Source of the DNA: CAZVED01 sp964626205
GTDB taxonomy: Bacteria; Patescibacteriota; Patescibacteriia; SG8-24
Length of the DNA stretch: 18,129 nt
Assembly (NCBI GenBank): GCA_964626205.1
Contig: CAZVED010000019.1
Coordinates: 1 to 18,129, forward strand
Direction: 5' to 3'
The position numbers and the translations under genes are program-made. Numbering within the stretch: position 1 is the first letter of the stretch; each line of letters opens with the position of its first letter. The notes beneath the pieces were generated by a model. It saw only the letters and a program-made list of their open reading frames with translations, had not been told where the DNA came from and did no database searches. Positions 1 to 5,850 of this stretch are shown piece by piece.

Positions 1-665
1 AGCATCCAGAACTCCGTGAGGTGTCGGCGCGTCTTCGACTTCTCTGAGCGGAACGTCGGGCCGAAGCAGTACGTCTTGCCGAGCGCGGCACTCGTCGCTT
101 CCTGATACAACTGGCCGGACTGCGAAAGGTACGCCTTCTCGTCGAAGTAGGTCACCTCGAAGAGATCGGTCGTGCCTTCCACCGCGTTCGGCGTGAAGAT
201 CGGCGAATCCGCGAGCGTGAAGCCGCGCTCCTTCATGAAGCTGCGCATGGCGAACTCAATCTCGTCGCGGATGCGCAGAATTGCTTGCTGGCGCGCGACA
301 CGGAGCCAGAGGTGGCGTTCGTTGAGGAGGAAATCTGGCCCGTGTTCCTTCTTGCCGATGGGATACTCCACCGCGATCTGCATCGGCGTGACGCCCGTGA
401 CCGACATCTCGAAACCGGACGGCGAACGTGGCTCGGCCTTGATAGTGCCGCGCACGATGACGCTCGACTCGATAGTGAGCGACTTTGCGGCGTCCCAGAT
501 TTCCGGCGAGACGTCGGCGGCAACGACGACGCCCTGGATCTCTCCGGTGCCGTCGCGAAGCTGCAAGAACGCGATCTTTCCGGAGGAACGGATGTTGTAG
601 CTCCAGCCCTTCAGCTCGACTTCCTGACCAACAAATTGTCCCGCGGTTGCGATGGTGAATTCCAT
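1..665 (-). CDS. asnS: Asparaginyl-tRNA synthetase, N-terminal part (cut by window edge)
   Basis: This enzyme charges tRNA-Asn with asparagine in the cytoplasm. I translated the minus strand from the ATG at 665; the frame stays open to the window edge, giving about 221 residues with the C-terminus missing. An N-terminal OB-fold anticodon-binding domain is seen in the first ~100 residues (GWSYNIRSSGKIAFLQLRDG, then GEIQGVVV). The start of the class II catalytic domain follows (ERHLWLRVARQ, FTPNAVEGTTDLFEV). The motif 2 block FGPTFRSEKSKTRRHLTEFW is the AsnRS form rather than the AspRS form. The start is supported by GAGGG about 9 nt upstream. It lies after the terminator of the upstream peptidase gene, so it should have its own promoter, which I cannot place firmly. 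AspRS is the main alternative and is less likely given motif 2. Confidence 0.93.
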   Translation of the reverse strand, partial: MEFTIATAGQFVGQEVELKGWSYNIRSSGKIAFLQLRDGTGEIQGVVVAADVSPEIWDAAKSLTIESSVIVRGTIKAEPRSPSGFEMSVTGVTPMQIAVEYPIGKKEHGPDFLLNERHLWLRVARQQAILRIRDEIEFAMRSFMKERGFTLADSPIFTPNAVEGTTDLFEVTYFDEKAYLSQSGQLYQEATSAALGKTYCFGPTFRSEKSKTRRHLTEFWM

Positions 666-757
666 ATGGTGATTCCCTCATCCTGCCAAAATAAGCTCGA
701 TTATGCAATGGGTGATGGTTTTAGGCTGGTACCCGTGTCCAGCTTATTTCCGTCGCC
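666..757 (-). promoter_or_regulatory. asnS upstream region with weak promoter candidates and a 9-bp inverted repeat
   Basis: This spacer must hold the asnS promoter, because a terminator stands just upstream. The best -10 candidate is CATAAT (minus strand, 700-705), but it has no good -35 at 16-18 nt. An alternative, TTGCAT with CAGGAT 17 nt downstream, would leave a leader too short to include the GAGGG ribosome binding site. A perfect 9-bp inverted repeat (AAATAAGCT at 689-697, AGCTTATTT at 741-749) flanks the candidate. It could be an operator or chance. Confidence 0.3.
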
Positions 758-790
758 AAACAAAACCCCCGCGCATGCCGCGCGGGGGTT
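758..790 (-). terminator. Intrinsic terminator after the 810-1481 gene
   Basis: A GC-rich stem (AACCCCCGCGC at 764-774 with GCGCGGGGGTT at 780-790, 5-nt loop) is followed on the minus strand by a T-rich run (TTGTTT). It lies about 20 nt past the stop of the upstream lipoprotein gene and insulates asnS. Confidence 0.85.
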
Positions 791-809
791 ACAAGGGCTA
801 TTATTTTTT

Positions 810-1481
810 TCACGGATCCACGATGACAAGGGAGTTGGCGTACATCCGGAACGTCTCTCCGTCCATGACACGTCGACCGTATCTCGGCGGAGTATCCATC
901 AGACGCTCGGCGAGCTCCCGGATGACCTCCATGTTCGTTGCAACGATGGCCTCCGCATACGCAGTCTGCAGAGAGAGCTCTTGCTCAGTAGACCATCTGT
1001 CACGGCCGACCCTTCCGACGATTCTTTCGACAAGTCGATCGACATTGCGCATATCGATCTTGTCATACTTTCCTTGGTCGATGCCGTTCAGTGCGCGATC
1101 GGCAATGGAGCCGACGAGATACAGGATCGATCGATGCCGGAGATGCTCTACCGACGGAAGCCATCCCTCACCTTCCGATTCGGTATTCAGACTGCCGAAG
1201 TGCGACATGCTCATGAAATCGCAGCAGAGTGTCGAGACGTACATCTCCGGCGGACACCGCTCGGTGTGCACATGGACGTACGTCACCTCATCCTCTCCGA
1301 AAAGGACATGTGCAGCGACGGCGTGCGCCATCTCGTGCACCGCAACGTGACGTTGCGTCTCTTCCGGAACAGGCAACATGACGATGTCGCTCGCTCCCGG
1401 AACGCCTCCCATGGAAGCGCAGGCGCCGCATGCCGTCATCAGAAGGATGGCGGCAAGTGGCATATATCGTGAAATGGGCAT
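810..1481 (-). CDS. Putative secreted lipoprotein with stand-alone FtsH/M41-like metallopeptidase domain (copy A)
   Basis: The gene encodes 223 residues from the ATG at 1481, chosen because a strong AGGAGG lies 6 nt upstream and a signal peptide follows at once; an upstream ATG at 1553 is ignored. Residues 1-17 form a hydrophobic signal peptide, with a lipobox-like MTAC at Cys18 (or Cys21), suggesting a lipid-anchored exported protein. HEMAH (residues 49-53) is a zinc-binding HExxH motif. About 90 residues on, IADRALNG followed by KIDMRNVDRL (Asp143) aligns with the FtsH segment carrying the third zinc ligand. A C-terminal helix pair ends in DGETFRMYANSL, like the end of FtsH. No AAA+ ATPase domain is present. 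Substrate is unknown. The order of motifs matches copy B at 1611-2318, though the sequences are diverged. The family call comes from motif order only; activity is inferred from the retained Glu50. Confidence 0.72.
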   Translation of the reverse strand: MPISRYMPLAAILLMTACGACASMGGVPGASDIVMLPVPEETQRHVAVHEMAHAVAAHVLFGEDEVTYVHVHTERCPPEMYVSTLCCDFMSMSHFGSLNTESEGEGWLPSVEHLRHRSILYLVGSIADRALNGIDQGKYDKIDMRNVDRLVERIVGRVGRDRWSTEQELSLQTAYAEAIVATNMEVIRELAERLMDTPPRYGRRVMDGETFRMYANSLVIVDP

Positions 1482-1529
1482 GTCCGCCTCCTTCTTTCGC
1501 TGGCGGCCTCCACCATGGAGGACGTTTTG

Positions 1530-1558
1530 ACCGTAGCCGAAAACCGCCGTCATGTCAA
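1530..1558 (-). promoter_or_regulatory. Promoter of the 810-1481 peptidase gene
   Basis: Minus-strand TTGACA (1553-1558), a 17-nt spacer, then TACGGT (1530-1535) as a weak -10. It lies between the terminator of the upstream gene and the AGGAGG ribosome binding site, giving a leader of about 40 nt. The -35 is perfect; the -10 matches only three of six positions. Confidence 0.6.
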
Positions 1559-1576
1559 CCGTGTACCCTCTGCATC

Positions 1577-1603
1577 AAAAAGCCCGCCTCTTCATGAGGC
1601 GGG
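1577..1603 (-). terminator. Intrinsic terminator after the 1611-2318 gene
   Basis: Stem CCCGCCTC/GAGGCGGG (1583-1590 and 1596-1603) with a 5-nt loop, followed on the minus strand by CTTTTT. It starts 8 nt past the stop codon, so the two peptidase genes are not one transcript. Confidence 0.88.
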
Positions 1604-1610
1604 AGTGGTC

Positions 1611-2318
1611 CTACCGAGCACAGGACGGAGTGACGATGTCCTGTTTGGTCATGAAAAGACGGAACAACTCTTTATCGACGATCTTCACGGTACCACGCGT
1701 CGGCTGGGCGACGATGAGCCTCGCGAGGCTGCGGATCAGCCCCTCATTCGCTCGTACCATCGCTTCGGCGCATCGATCCGCTGCTGCGATCTCCAGCTCC
1801 ACCTTCTCGTGGACCTGTCGCGGCGCGGTCGCGCGATCATGGACGCCTTGACGACTGCGCCATGGCGCATGGGTATATAACATCCACGCCGTCGTGCGCG
1901 CGTTCTCGAGATCTCCCCCGCCTCCAGTCTCCGATCCGGTCAGCATCCGTTCGGCGATGATGCCGATACGCGAGACGATGAGGTGCTTACGGACATCGCG
2001 AGGATGCGTGGGGACGGTTCGTCCGTTGTTCACGACGCCGATATGCGGATGTCCGCTCCCGTCCGGCGTACGGACATGGATGTCGATGTCATACACGATA
2101 TCGACGCCATGGAACGCGGCAATCGCGATAGCATGTCCGGCTTCGTGCACAGCCGTGGTGTACAGCGTATCCGCATCGTACACCTTGACCGTATCGCCCG
2201 GCGCGGGAACGCGCCCAGGATTCGGCGGAGGAACGTATGCTGGCGGCGGCTGCCATGAACTGGCGCACGCACAAACCACGATGAACGAAAGGAACAGGAT
2301 GACCTTCGAAAGGCGCAT
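1611..2318 (-). CDS. Putative secreted lipoprotein with stand-alone FtsH/M41-like metallopeptidase domain (copy B)
   Basis: The protein has 235 residues. Residues 1-17 are a hydrophobic signal peptide ending in the lipobox VCAC (Cys18). A proline-rich linker runs over about residues 22-40. The peptidase-like domain starts near residue 50 with TTAVHEAGHAIAIAAF (HExxH at 58-62), which is the FtsH (M41) form of the motif. A second FtsH-like block follows: IIAERMLTGSETGGGGDLEN (residues 120-139), where Asp136 is in the place of the third zinc ligand. The last ~60 residues (AEAMVRANEGLIRSLARL, then VDKELFRLF) match the helical end of the FtsH protease domain. The AAA+ module and FtsH transmembrane pair are absent. 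AGGAGG 6 nt upstream fixes the start. Predicted to be anchored outside the cytoplasmic membrane; substrate and partner unknown. Confidence in the M41-like fold is good; in activity, moderate. Confidence 0.78.
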   Translation of the reverse strand: MRLSKVILFLSFIVVCACASSWQPPPAYVPPPNPGRVPAPGDTVKVYDADTLYTTAVHEAGHAIAIAAFHGVDIVYDIDIHVRTPDGSGHPHIGVVNNGRTVPTHPRDVRKHLIVSRIGIIAERMLTGSETGGGGDLENARTTAWMLYTHAPWRSRQGVHDRATAPRQVHEKVELEIAAADRCAEAMVRANEGLIRSLARLIVAQPTRGTVKIVDKELFRLFMTKQDIVTPSCAR

Positions 2319-2339
2319 GACGCACCTCCTAGCCCATCA

Positions 2340-2368
2340 ACGCTACCCCGCTCCCCGAGGCAGGTCAA
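2340..2368 (-). promoter_or_regulatory. Promoter of the 1611-2318 peptidase gene
   Basis: Minus-strand TTGACC (2363-2368), a 17-nt spacer, then TAGCGT (2340-2345). It follows directly after the recO terminator and gives a leader of about 16 nt that still includes the AGGAGG site. The layout resembles the promoter of the other peptidase gene. Confidence 0.55.
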
Positions 2369-2370
2369 AC

Positions 2371-2398
2371 AAAAACGCCCCGCAGGCAGGCGAAGCGT
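2371..2398 (-). terminator. Intrinsic terminator of the map-ruvX-recO unit
   Basis: On the minus strand ACGCTTCGC pairs with GCGGGGCGT (two G-U pairs) around a 6-nt loop and is followed by TTTTTGTTT. The stem begins at the last base of the recO stop codon. Confidence 0.8.
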
Positions 2399-3153
2399 CA
2401 GACCATCTGTCGGAGGTAGTGCAGTGCCGCGAATCGCGACTCCAGATGATGTGTGAGCAGCAAGTCGGTGACGAACCCGACGTCGTGCCGCGTCTTCTGC
2501 GGTACGCGCAGAAGCGTCACCGTGCCGAGCGGTCCGCTCCGAAGGAATCGCATCGCCTTGATGGTCTCTGGCGAGACAGACATGGCCATGCCGTCCCGAC
2601 AGGACGCGCACTCCACGCCGCCACGGATAACGTTCATGGCGTTCCCGTGTGGCACAAGGGTATTCCGGCAGGAAACACACTCCCCTAACTCCACGCCAAA
2701 GCCGAGGATGTCCAACAGGCGCGCGCAGGCAGCGTCGAACAGGAGGCTCCGCCCAGAACCGGGAAGCATCGTCTCGTCATCCGTGAGTGCCCGCTGCACG
2801 TCGTCGATGAGGTCGAAGACGCGTTCGTCTGGGAGGTCGCGCTTGGTGAGCGCATCCACCGCGACGAGGAAACCTTGCAAAAGTGCGGTCTTCTCCAGGG
2901 ACTCCATAATGCGTCCGCGCGACGCAACGACGCTCGCCCCAGCAAGCCGGTCGATGACTTTCCCGCGCGCGACCATCACATCGACCATGCCGAACGTGCC
3001 GAGATGCGGCGCGAGCTTGCTTGACCCTTTGCGCGAGCCTTTTGCGAGCACGACGATCTTGCCGTGATGACGCGTAAAGATAGCGTAATGCCGATCGGCA
3101 TCACGCAGGCCACGAATCTTGAGGACGAATCCTTTGTCACGGTAGGTCGGCAT
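2398..3153 (-). CDS. recO: DNA repair protein RecO
   Basis: RecO works with RecR (and RecF) to load RecA on SSB-coated single-stranded DNA during recombinational repair. The protein is 251 residues from the ATG at 3153, a normal RecO length. The N-terminal OB-fold begins at once (YRDKGFVLKIRGLRDADRHY, then TRHHGKIVVLAKGSRK). A C4 zinc site is seen at CVSC (Cys159, Cys162) and CASC (Cys182, Cys185), inside the helical C-terminal domain. The start lies 17 nt inside the end of ruvX, so the two are probably translationally coupled; a GGAG lies 11-12 nt upstream. An upstream ATG at 3213 is rejected because the extra 20 residues do not resemble the family. It is the last gene of map-ruvX-recO. Confidence 0.92.
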   Translation of the reverse strand: MPTYRDKGFVLKIRGLRDADRHYAIFTRHHGKIVVLAKGSRKGSSKLAPHLGTFGMVDVMVARGKVIDRLAGASVVASRGRIMESLEKTALLQGFLVAVDALTKRDLPDERVFDLIDDVQRALTDDETMLPGSGRSLLFDAACARLLDILGFGVELGECVSCRNTLVPHGNAMNVIRGGVECASCRDGMAMSVSPETIKAMRFLRSGPLGTVTLLRVPQKTRHDVGFVTDLLLTHHLESRFAALHYLRQMV

Positions 3154-3556
3154 TGCGAAGACGCTCCAAGTATCCTTCGAGGAGGATCGATGCGGCTTCG
3201 GCATCGACGTCAAAATCCGCGCGCTTCACCTCCGTCTCCCTGCGACGCCGTTCTGCGATAACTGACGTCATACGCTCATCCTCGATATCGATGGGTAACA
3301 ACGTCGCCTCCGACAACAGGGCGACGAACCGGTCGATGAGCAGCTCGGTCTCGCCTGCACGACCGACACCATCTAGGCGCATCGGCATGCCAACGACGAT
3401 ACGGTCAGCGCCTTCCGCGACGGTGGCGGCCACGATAGCAGCGATGGCCGCGTCGTCGTTGGGCACGGTACGCAACGGGAACGCGAACGACCCGTCCGTG
3501 TCGCCGGTCGCGAGGCCGATGCGTTTGGTGCCGTAATCGATGCCGAGCAGCTTCAT
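3137..3556 (-). CDS. ruvX: RuvX/YqgF family RNase H-like protein (putative pre-16S rRNA nuclease)
   Basis: Members of this family have an RNase H-like fold and are implicated in maturing the 5' end of 16S rRNA; an older proposal was Holliday junction resolution. The protein is 139 residues, the usual size. Family motifs appear in order: GIDYGTKRIGLATGD (residues 5-19, catalytic Asp7), VGMPMRLDG (55-63), EDERMTS (92-98) and DAEAASILLEGYL (118-130, acidic Asp118). The start ATG at 3556 overlaps the map stop codon as ATGA, so translation is probably coupled; its 3' end overlaps recO by 17 nt. An extended reading from 3670 overlaps map and is rejected. Confidence 0.93.
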   Translation of the reverse strand: MKLLGIDYGTKRIGLATGDTDGSFAFPLRTVPNDDAAIAAIVAATVAEGADRIVVGMPMRLDGVGRAGETELLIDRFVALLSEATLLPIDIEDERMTSVIAERRRRETEVKRADFDVDAEAASILLEGYLERLRNADLP

Positions 3557-4344
3557 GACAGGGCTGGAATGTCTGGGAACGGGGTGATGATCTCCGTCCC
3601 GTTCTCCGTGATAGCGATGGTCGCTTCGAAGTGGGCGGAATGCGAGTCGTCCGCGGTGACAATAGTCCATCCATCACGGAGCACATCTACGTCCTCATCG
3701 CCAAGGTTCACCATCGGCTCAAGCGCGAGCACCATGCCGCGGGTAATGCGGACCGGCTCGAACGCCGGCTCGAAGTAATTCGGAACGCGCGGGTCTTCGT
3801 GGACCGCATGCCCGACGCCGTGACCGACAAGATCCTTCACGGTGGAATACCCATGACGACGGACGTACTTATCGACTGCCTTGCCGATTTCGCTGATCCA
3901 CGCGCCTTCTTGCGCCTTCTCGATGCCGATACGCAGCGCCTCCCGCGTCACGCGCGCAAGCGCAAGATGCTCCGCATGGGCGTTCCCTATCGGGACAGTC
4001 ACCGCCATATCCGTGCACAACCCCTCGTACCAAAGGCCGATGTCCATCTTGAAAAGGTCGCCGTCTTTGAGTGCGCGCGAAGGAACTGCCGGCGCATGCA
4101 CGACCTCGCGATTGATGCTCATGCAGACCGTTGACGGAAACGGCGTCTTGTCGTGTGAGCTCTTGTATCCCTTGAACGACGGTGTGCCCCCCTGCTCCCG
4201 CATGCGACGTTCAGCGTAGGCATCGAGCTCCGCTGTCGTTGCGCCAGGCACGGCCATGACGACAAGCTCGGAGAGGATATCAGAAAGAATCCGGCCACCG
4301 CGCCGAAGCTTCTCGATTTCGTCTGATGTCTTGATAAGGCTCAT
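3553..4344 (-). CDS. map: Methionine aminopeptidase, type I
   Basis: This enzyme removes the N-terminal methionine from new proteins. It is 263 residues long. The five expected metal ligands are visible: Asp101 and Asp112 (MDIGLWYEGLCTDMA), His175 (GHGVGHAVHEDP), Glu209 (LALEPMV) and Glu240 (HFEATIAI). The substrate-site histidines His83 and His182 are also present. There is no N-terminal zinc-finger or SH3-binding extension, so it is the simple bacterial form. It heads a three-gene unit with ruvX and recO. In many bacteria map sits in the spc operon next to secY and adk; here it is about 2.2 kb downstream of secY with its own promoter. There is no Shine-Dalgarno sequence, and a TAAAAT box ends 6 nt before the ATG, suggesting a leaderless mRNA. 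Confidence 0.96.
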   Translation of the reverse strand: MSLIKTSDEIEKLRRGGRILSDILSELVVMAVPGATTAELDAYAERRMREQGGTPSFKGYKSSHDKTPFPSTVCMSINREVVHAPAVPSRALKDGDLFKMDIGLWYEGLCTDMAVTVPIGNAHAEHLALARVTREALRIGIEKAQEGAWISEIGKAVDKYVRRHGYSTVKDLVGHGVGHAVHEDPRVPNYFEPAFEPVRITRGMVLALEPMVNLGDEDVDVLRDGWTIVTADDSHSAHFEATIAITENGTEIITPFPDIPALS

Positions 4345-4350
4345 GGAAGC

Positions 4351-4379
4351 ATTTTAGGCTATCTTTCGCAAAAAGAAAA
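4351..4379 (-). promoter_or_regulatory. Putative map promoter placing the transcription start at the ATG
   Basis: TAAAAT (4351-4356, minus) matches five of six -10 positions and ends 6 nt before the map ATG. The -35 position (4374-4379, TTTTCT) is weak and overlaps the T-run of the preceding terminator. No ribosome binding site could fit between the predicted start and the ATG. Confidence 0.5.
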
Positions 4380-4400
4380 GGTCGGGGGTACCCCCGACCG
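4371..4400 (-). terminator. Intrinsic terminator after the kinase-like gene
   Basis: Stem GGTCGGGG/CCCCGACC (4380-4387 and 4392-4399) around GTAC, followed on the minus strand by TTTTCTTTTT. It starts a few bases past the stop codon of the kinase-like gene. Confidence 0.9.
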
Positions 4401-4404
4401 ATGC

Positions 4405-5103
4405 CTACGGGGCGACCGGCAAGCGCGCGGATGTCTTCATCTGCGCCAAGACGTTTCTCGCGGCGTCCTGATAGGACTCAAGCGTTTTGTCGTTGCGGAG
4501 GATGTAGCCTTGTTCCCGCGTCATCGCGCGGTTCCCCCAAAGACCCTCGTCGATGATAGCAGGGGTCCTGTCGGCCAACGCGCGCGCCGCAGACATGCAG
4601 GCGTCGACCTGCTGTCCGCTCCATGGCTGACCGATACCGCGATCGGCATCGTCCATAGTGAGGAATGCCTCGATGTCGCGCATGTCGGCATCGCCCTCCT
4701 CGTTACGCCCGGCCGTGCGTCCGAAACGCATGAACGTCGGCGCCTCGACCCCGACGCAGGCGAACCTGCCACCGCTCCCCGTCGCTCTGACGAGCAGCGT
4801 GTGGATCTCTGTCGGATGGCGTACACCGTCCATGATGAAGCGGCTGACGCCCCGTCGCTGCGCGGCATCGAAAAGCCGTTCGGCCCAATACCCGCTGCCG
4901 CCCTTGGCGCGGCCGGAATTGCCAATGGTCTGCATCTCCTTGATAGAAATCTCCGAGCGAGGCTTGATGATGCCGTAGTCCGCCGCATCGGCAAGTATCT
5001 GGTCCCTGGTCCGGAAGACTTCGTAGCCGAACTCCGCTGCCGCGATGGACGCGAACGTACCCTTGCCAGCGAATTTCAGACCCGTGAGTGCGATGATGAT
5101 CAT
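4405..5103 (-). CDS. P-loop nucleotide-kinase-like protein
   Basis: The protein has 232 residues and begins with a strand and Walker A loop, IIIALTGLKFAGKGT (residues 2-16), typical of small-molecule (nucleoside/nucleotide) kinases. DGVRHPTEI (92-100) resembles the DG-R segment of the archaeal UPF0200/dephospho-CoA-kinase-like and (d)NMP kinase groups. An Arg-rich region follows (FMRFGRTAGR, 124-133), as expected for a lid, then FLTMDDADRGIGQPWSGQQV (147-166). The substrate cannot be read from the sequence; (d)NMP or CoA precursors are possibilities. It lies just downstream of adk, separated by a modest terminator hairpin, and has GAAGGGA about 9 nt before the ATG. The C-terminal ~50 residues (from ALADRTP) resemble nothing I recognise. 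Confidence 0.6.
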   Translation of the reverse strand: MIIIALTGLKFAGKGTFASIAAAEFGYEVFRTRDQILADAADYGIIKPRSEISIKEMQTIGNSGRAKGGSGYWAERLFDAAQRRGVSRFIMDGVRHPTEIHTLLVRATGSGGRFACVGVEAPTFMRFGRTAGRNEEGDADMRDIEAFLTMDDADRGIGQPWSGQQVDACMSAARALADRTPAIIDEGLWGNRAMTREQGYILRNDKTLESYQDAARNVLAQMKTSARLPVAP

Positions 5104-5118
5104 GGCCGTGTCCCTTCG

Positions 5119-5147
5119 AAAAAAGAGCCTCCCCTAGGGTACGGCTC
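5119..5147 (-). terminator. Terminator hairpin after adk
   Basis: Stem GAGCC/GGCTC (5143-5147 and 5125-5129) with an inner CCC-TA-GGG pairing, then six T on the minus strand. The stem is short and interrupted, so read-through into the kinase-like gene is plausible, especially as I see no clear separate promoter for that gene. Confidence 0.65.
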
Positions 5148-5160
5148 CTTCTGCATAGGG

Positions 5161-5712
5161 TCAAATCTTGAGCGCGGAACGGATTTCCCGTTCCACGGCA
5201 TCGATATCCTGCTCGCCGTTCACGCGATAGAGGATTCCCCGCTCCTGGTAGTACCGGAGCAACGGCTCGGTATCATGATGATACAGCTGCAAGCGGTGCT
5301 CGATGACGCCCGGAGTATCGTCATCCCGATGGCGACCAGCCATGCGCTCCTTCGCGATGGCATCCGAGACCTCGAGATACACGACATGCGTGACGGCACG
5401 ACCATTCTCCGAGAGGATCTTATCAAGCTCCACGGCCTGTTCCTGCTTACGCGGATAGCCATCGAGAACCATGCCCTTGGCGGTATCGTCCTCCTGCAAA
5501 CGCTGGTGCATGACGGTGTTTACCGTACTGAGCGGAACCATCTCGCCCTTCTCGACATAGTCCTGAATAGCCCTCCCAAGACCAGTACCACGCGCGATTT
5601 CGGCACGAAAGAGCTCCCCGACCGAAATCATGGGGGTACCAAGATATGCAGCGAGCCTGGAGGCCTGAGTTCCCTTTCCTGACCCCTGCGGGCCGAACAT
5701 GACGATATTCAT
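5161..5712 (-). CDS. adk: Adenylate kinase, short form
   Basis: Adenylate kinase interconverts ATP + AMP and 2 ADP in the cytoplasm. The protein is 183 residues from the ATG at 5712. Motifs: P-loop GPQGSGKGTQ (residues 7-16), AMP-site region SVGELFRAEIARGTGLG (30-46), LDGYPRKQEQA (83-93) and the arginine-bearing lid/DD region RMAGRHRDDDTPGVIEHR (123-140). The lid is the short type without the ~27-residue zinc-binding insertion, so it is shorter than the ~214-residue E. coli enzyme. An upstream in-frame ATG at 5790 would add 26 residues before the P-loop strand and would overlap the promoter, so it is rejected. There is no Shine-Dalgarno sequence; the -10 box ends 8 nt before the ATG. It is divergent from the plus-strand gene at 5851. 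Confidence 0.95.
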   Translation of the reverse strand: MNIVMFGPQGSGKGTQASRLAAYLGTPMISVGELFRAEIARGTGLGRAIQDYVEKGEMVPLSTVNTVMHQRLQEDDTAKGMVLDGYPRKQEQAVELDKILSENGRAVTHVVYLEVSDAIAKERMAGRHRDDDTPGVIEHRLQLYHHDTEPLLRYYQERGILYRVNGEQDIDAVEREIRSALKI

Positions 5713-5720
5713 ACTCAGGA

Positions 5721-5749
5721 AGTATAGCAAAAAATAAGGCGGGGAACAA
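5721..5749 (-). promoter_or_regulatory. adk promoter (extended -10), predicted leaderless
   Basis: Minus-strand TTGTTC (5744-5749), 17-nt spacer, then TATACT (5721-5726) preceded by TGC, an extended -10. Only 8 nt separate the -10 from the adk ATG, so the transcript should start within about 2 nt of the start codon. Confidence 0.75.
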
Positions 5750-5758
5750 GCTCCAACC

Positions 5759-5787
5759 TTGACAATGAGCTTATTTTGTGCTATGCT
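5759..5787 (+). promoter_or_regulatory. Promoter of the plus-strand orphan gene
   Basis: TTGACA (5759-5764), 17-nt spacer, TATGCT (5782-5787) preceded by TGC. The -35 is perfect. It is back to back with the adk promoter, with 9 bp between the two -35 boxes. Both promoters share a CTTATTTTnTGCTATnCT core. Confidence 0.85.
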
Positions 5788-5806
5788 CATAAGTCTTCAA
5801 GGCTGA

Positions 5807-5825
5807 TTCCCGCACGGTGCGGGAA
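5807..5825 (+). other. Perfect hairpin in the 5' UTR of the plus-strand gene
   Basis: TTCCCGCA (5807-5814) pairs perfectly with TGCGGGAA (5818-5825) around a CGG loop. It lies about 13 nt into the predicted transcript and 25 nt before the ATG. It could stabilise the mRNA or tune translation; no T-run follows, so it is not a terminator. Confidence 0.6.
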
Positions 5826-5850
5826 CGGACCAAGGGGGCTGGAGTGCACC

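Noticed and set aside
285..1472. Long plus-strand frame (395 codons) opposite asnS and the first peptidase gene
   Set aside because: It spans a terminator and a spacer, has no start signals, and the minus-strand genes beneath it show signal peptides, motifs and Shine-Dalgarno sites.
3556..3670. Longer ruvX start at 3670
   Set aside because: The extra 38 residues are the shadow of map in another frame; the family begins at MKLLGIDYG and the ATGA overlap with map supports 3556.
687..5778. Shared 11-mer AGCTTATTTTG upstream of asnS (minus) and in the plus-strand promoter
   Set aside because: Many 11-mers repeat by chance in a window this size, and the position relative to the start codons differs; treated as AT-rich promoter sequence rather than an operator.
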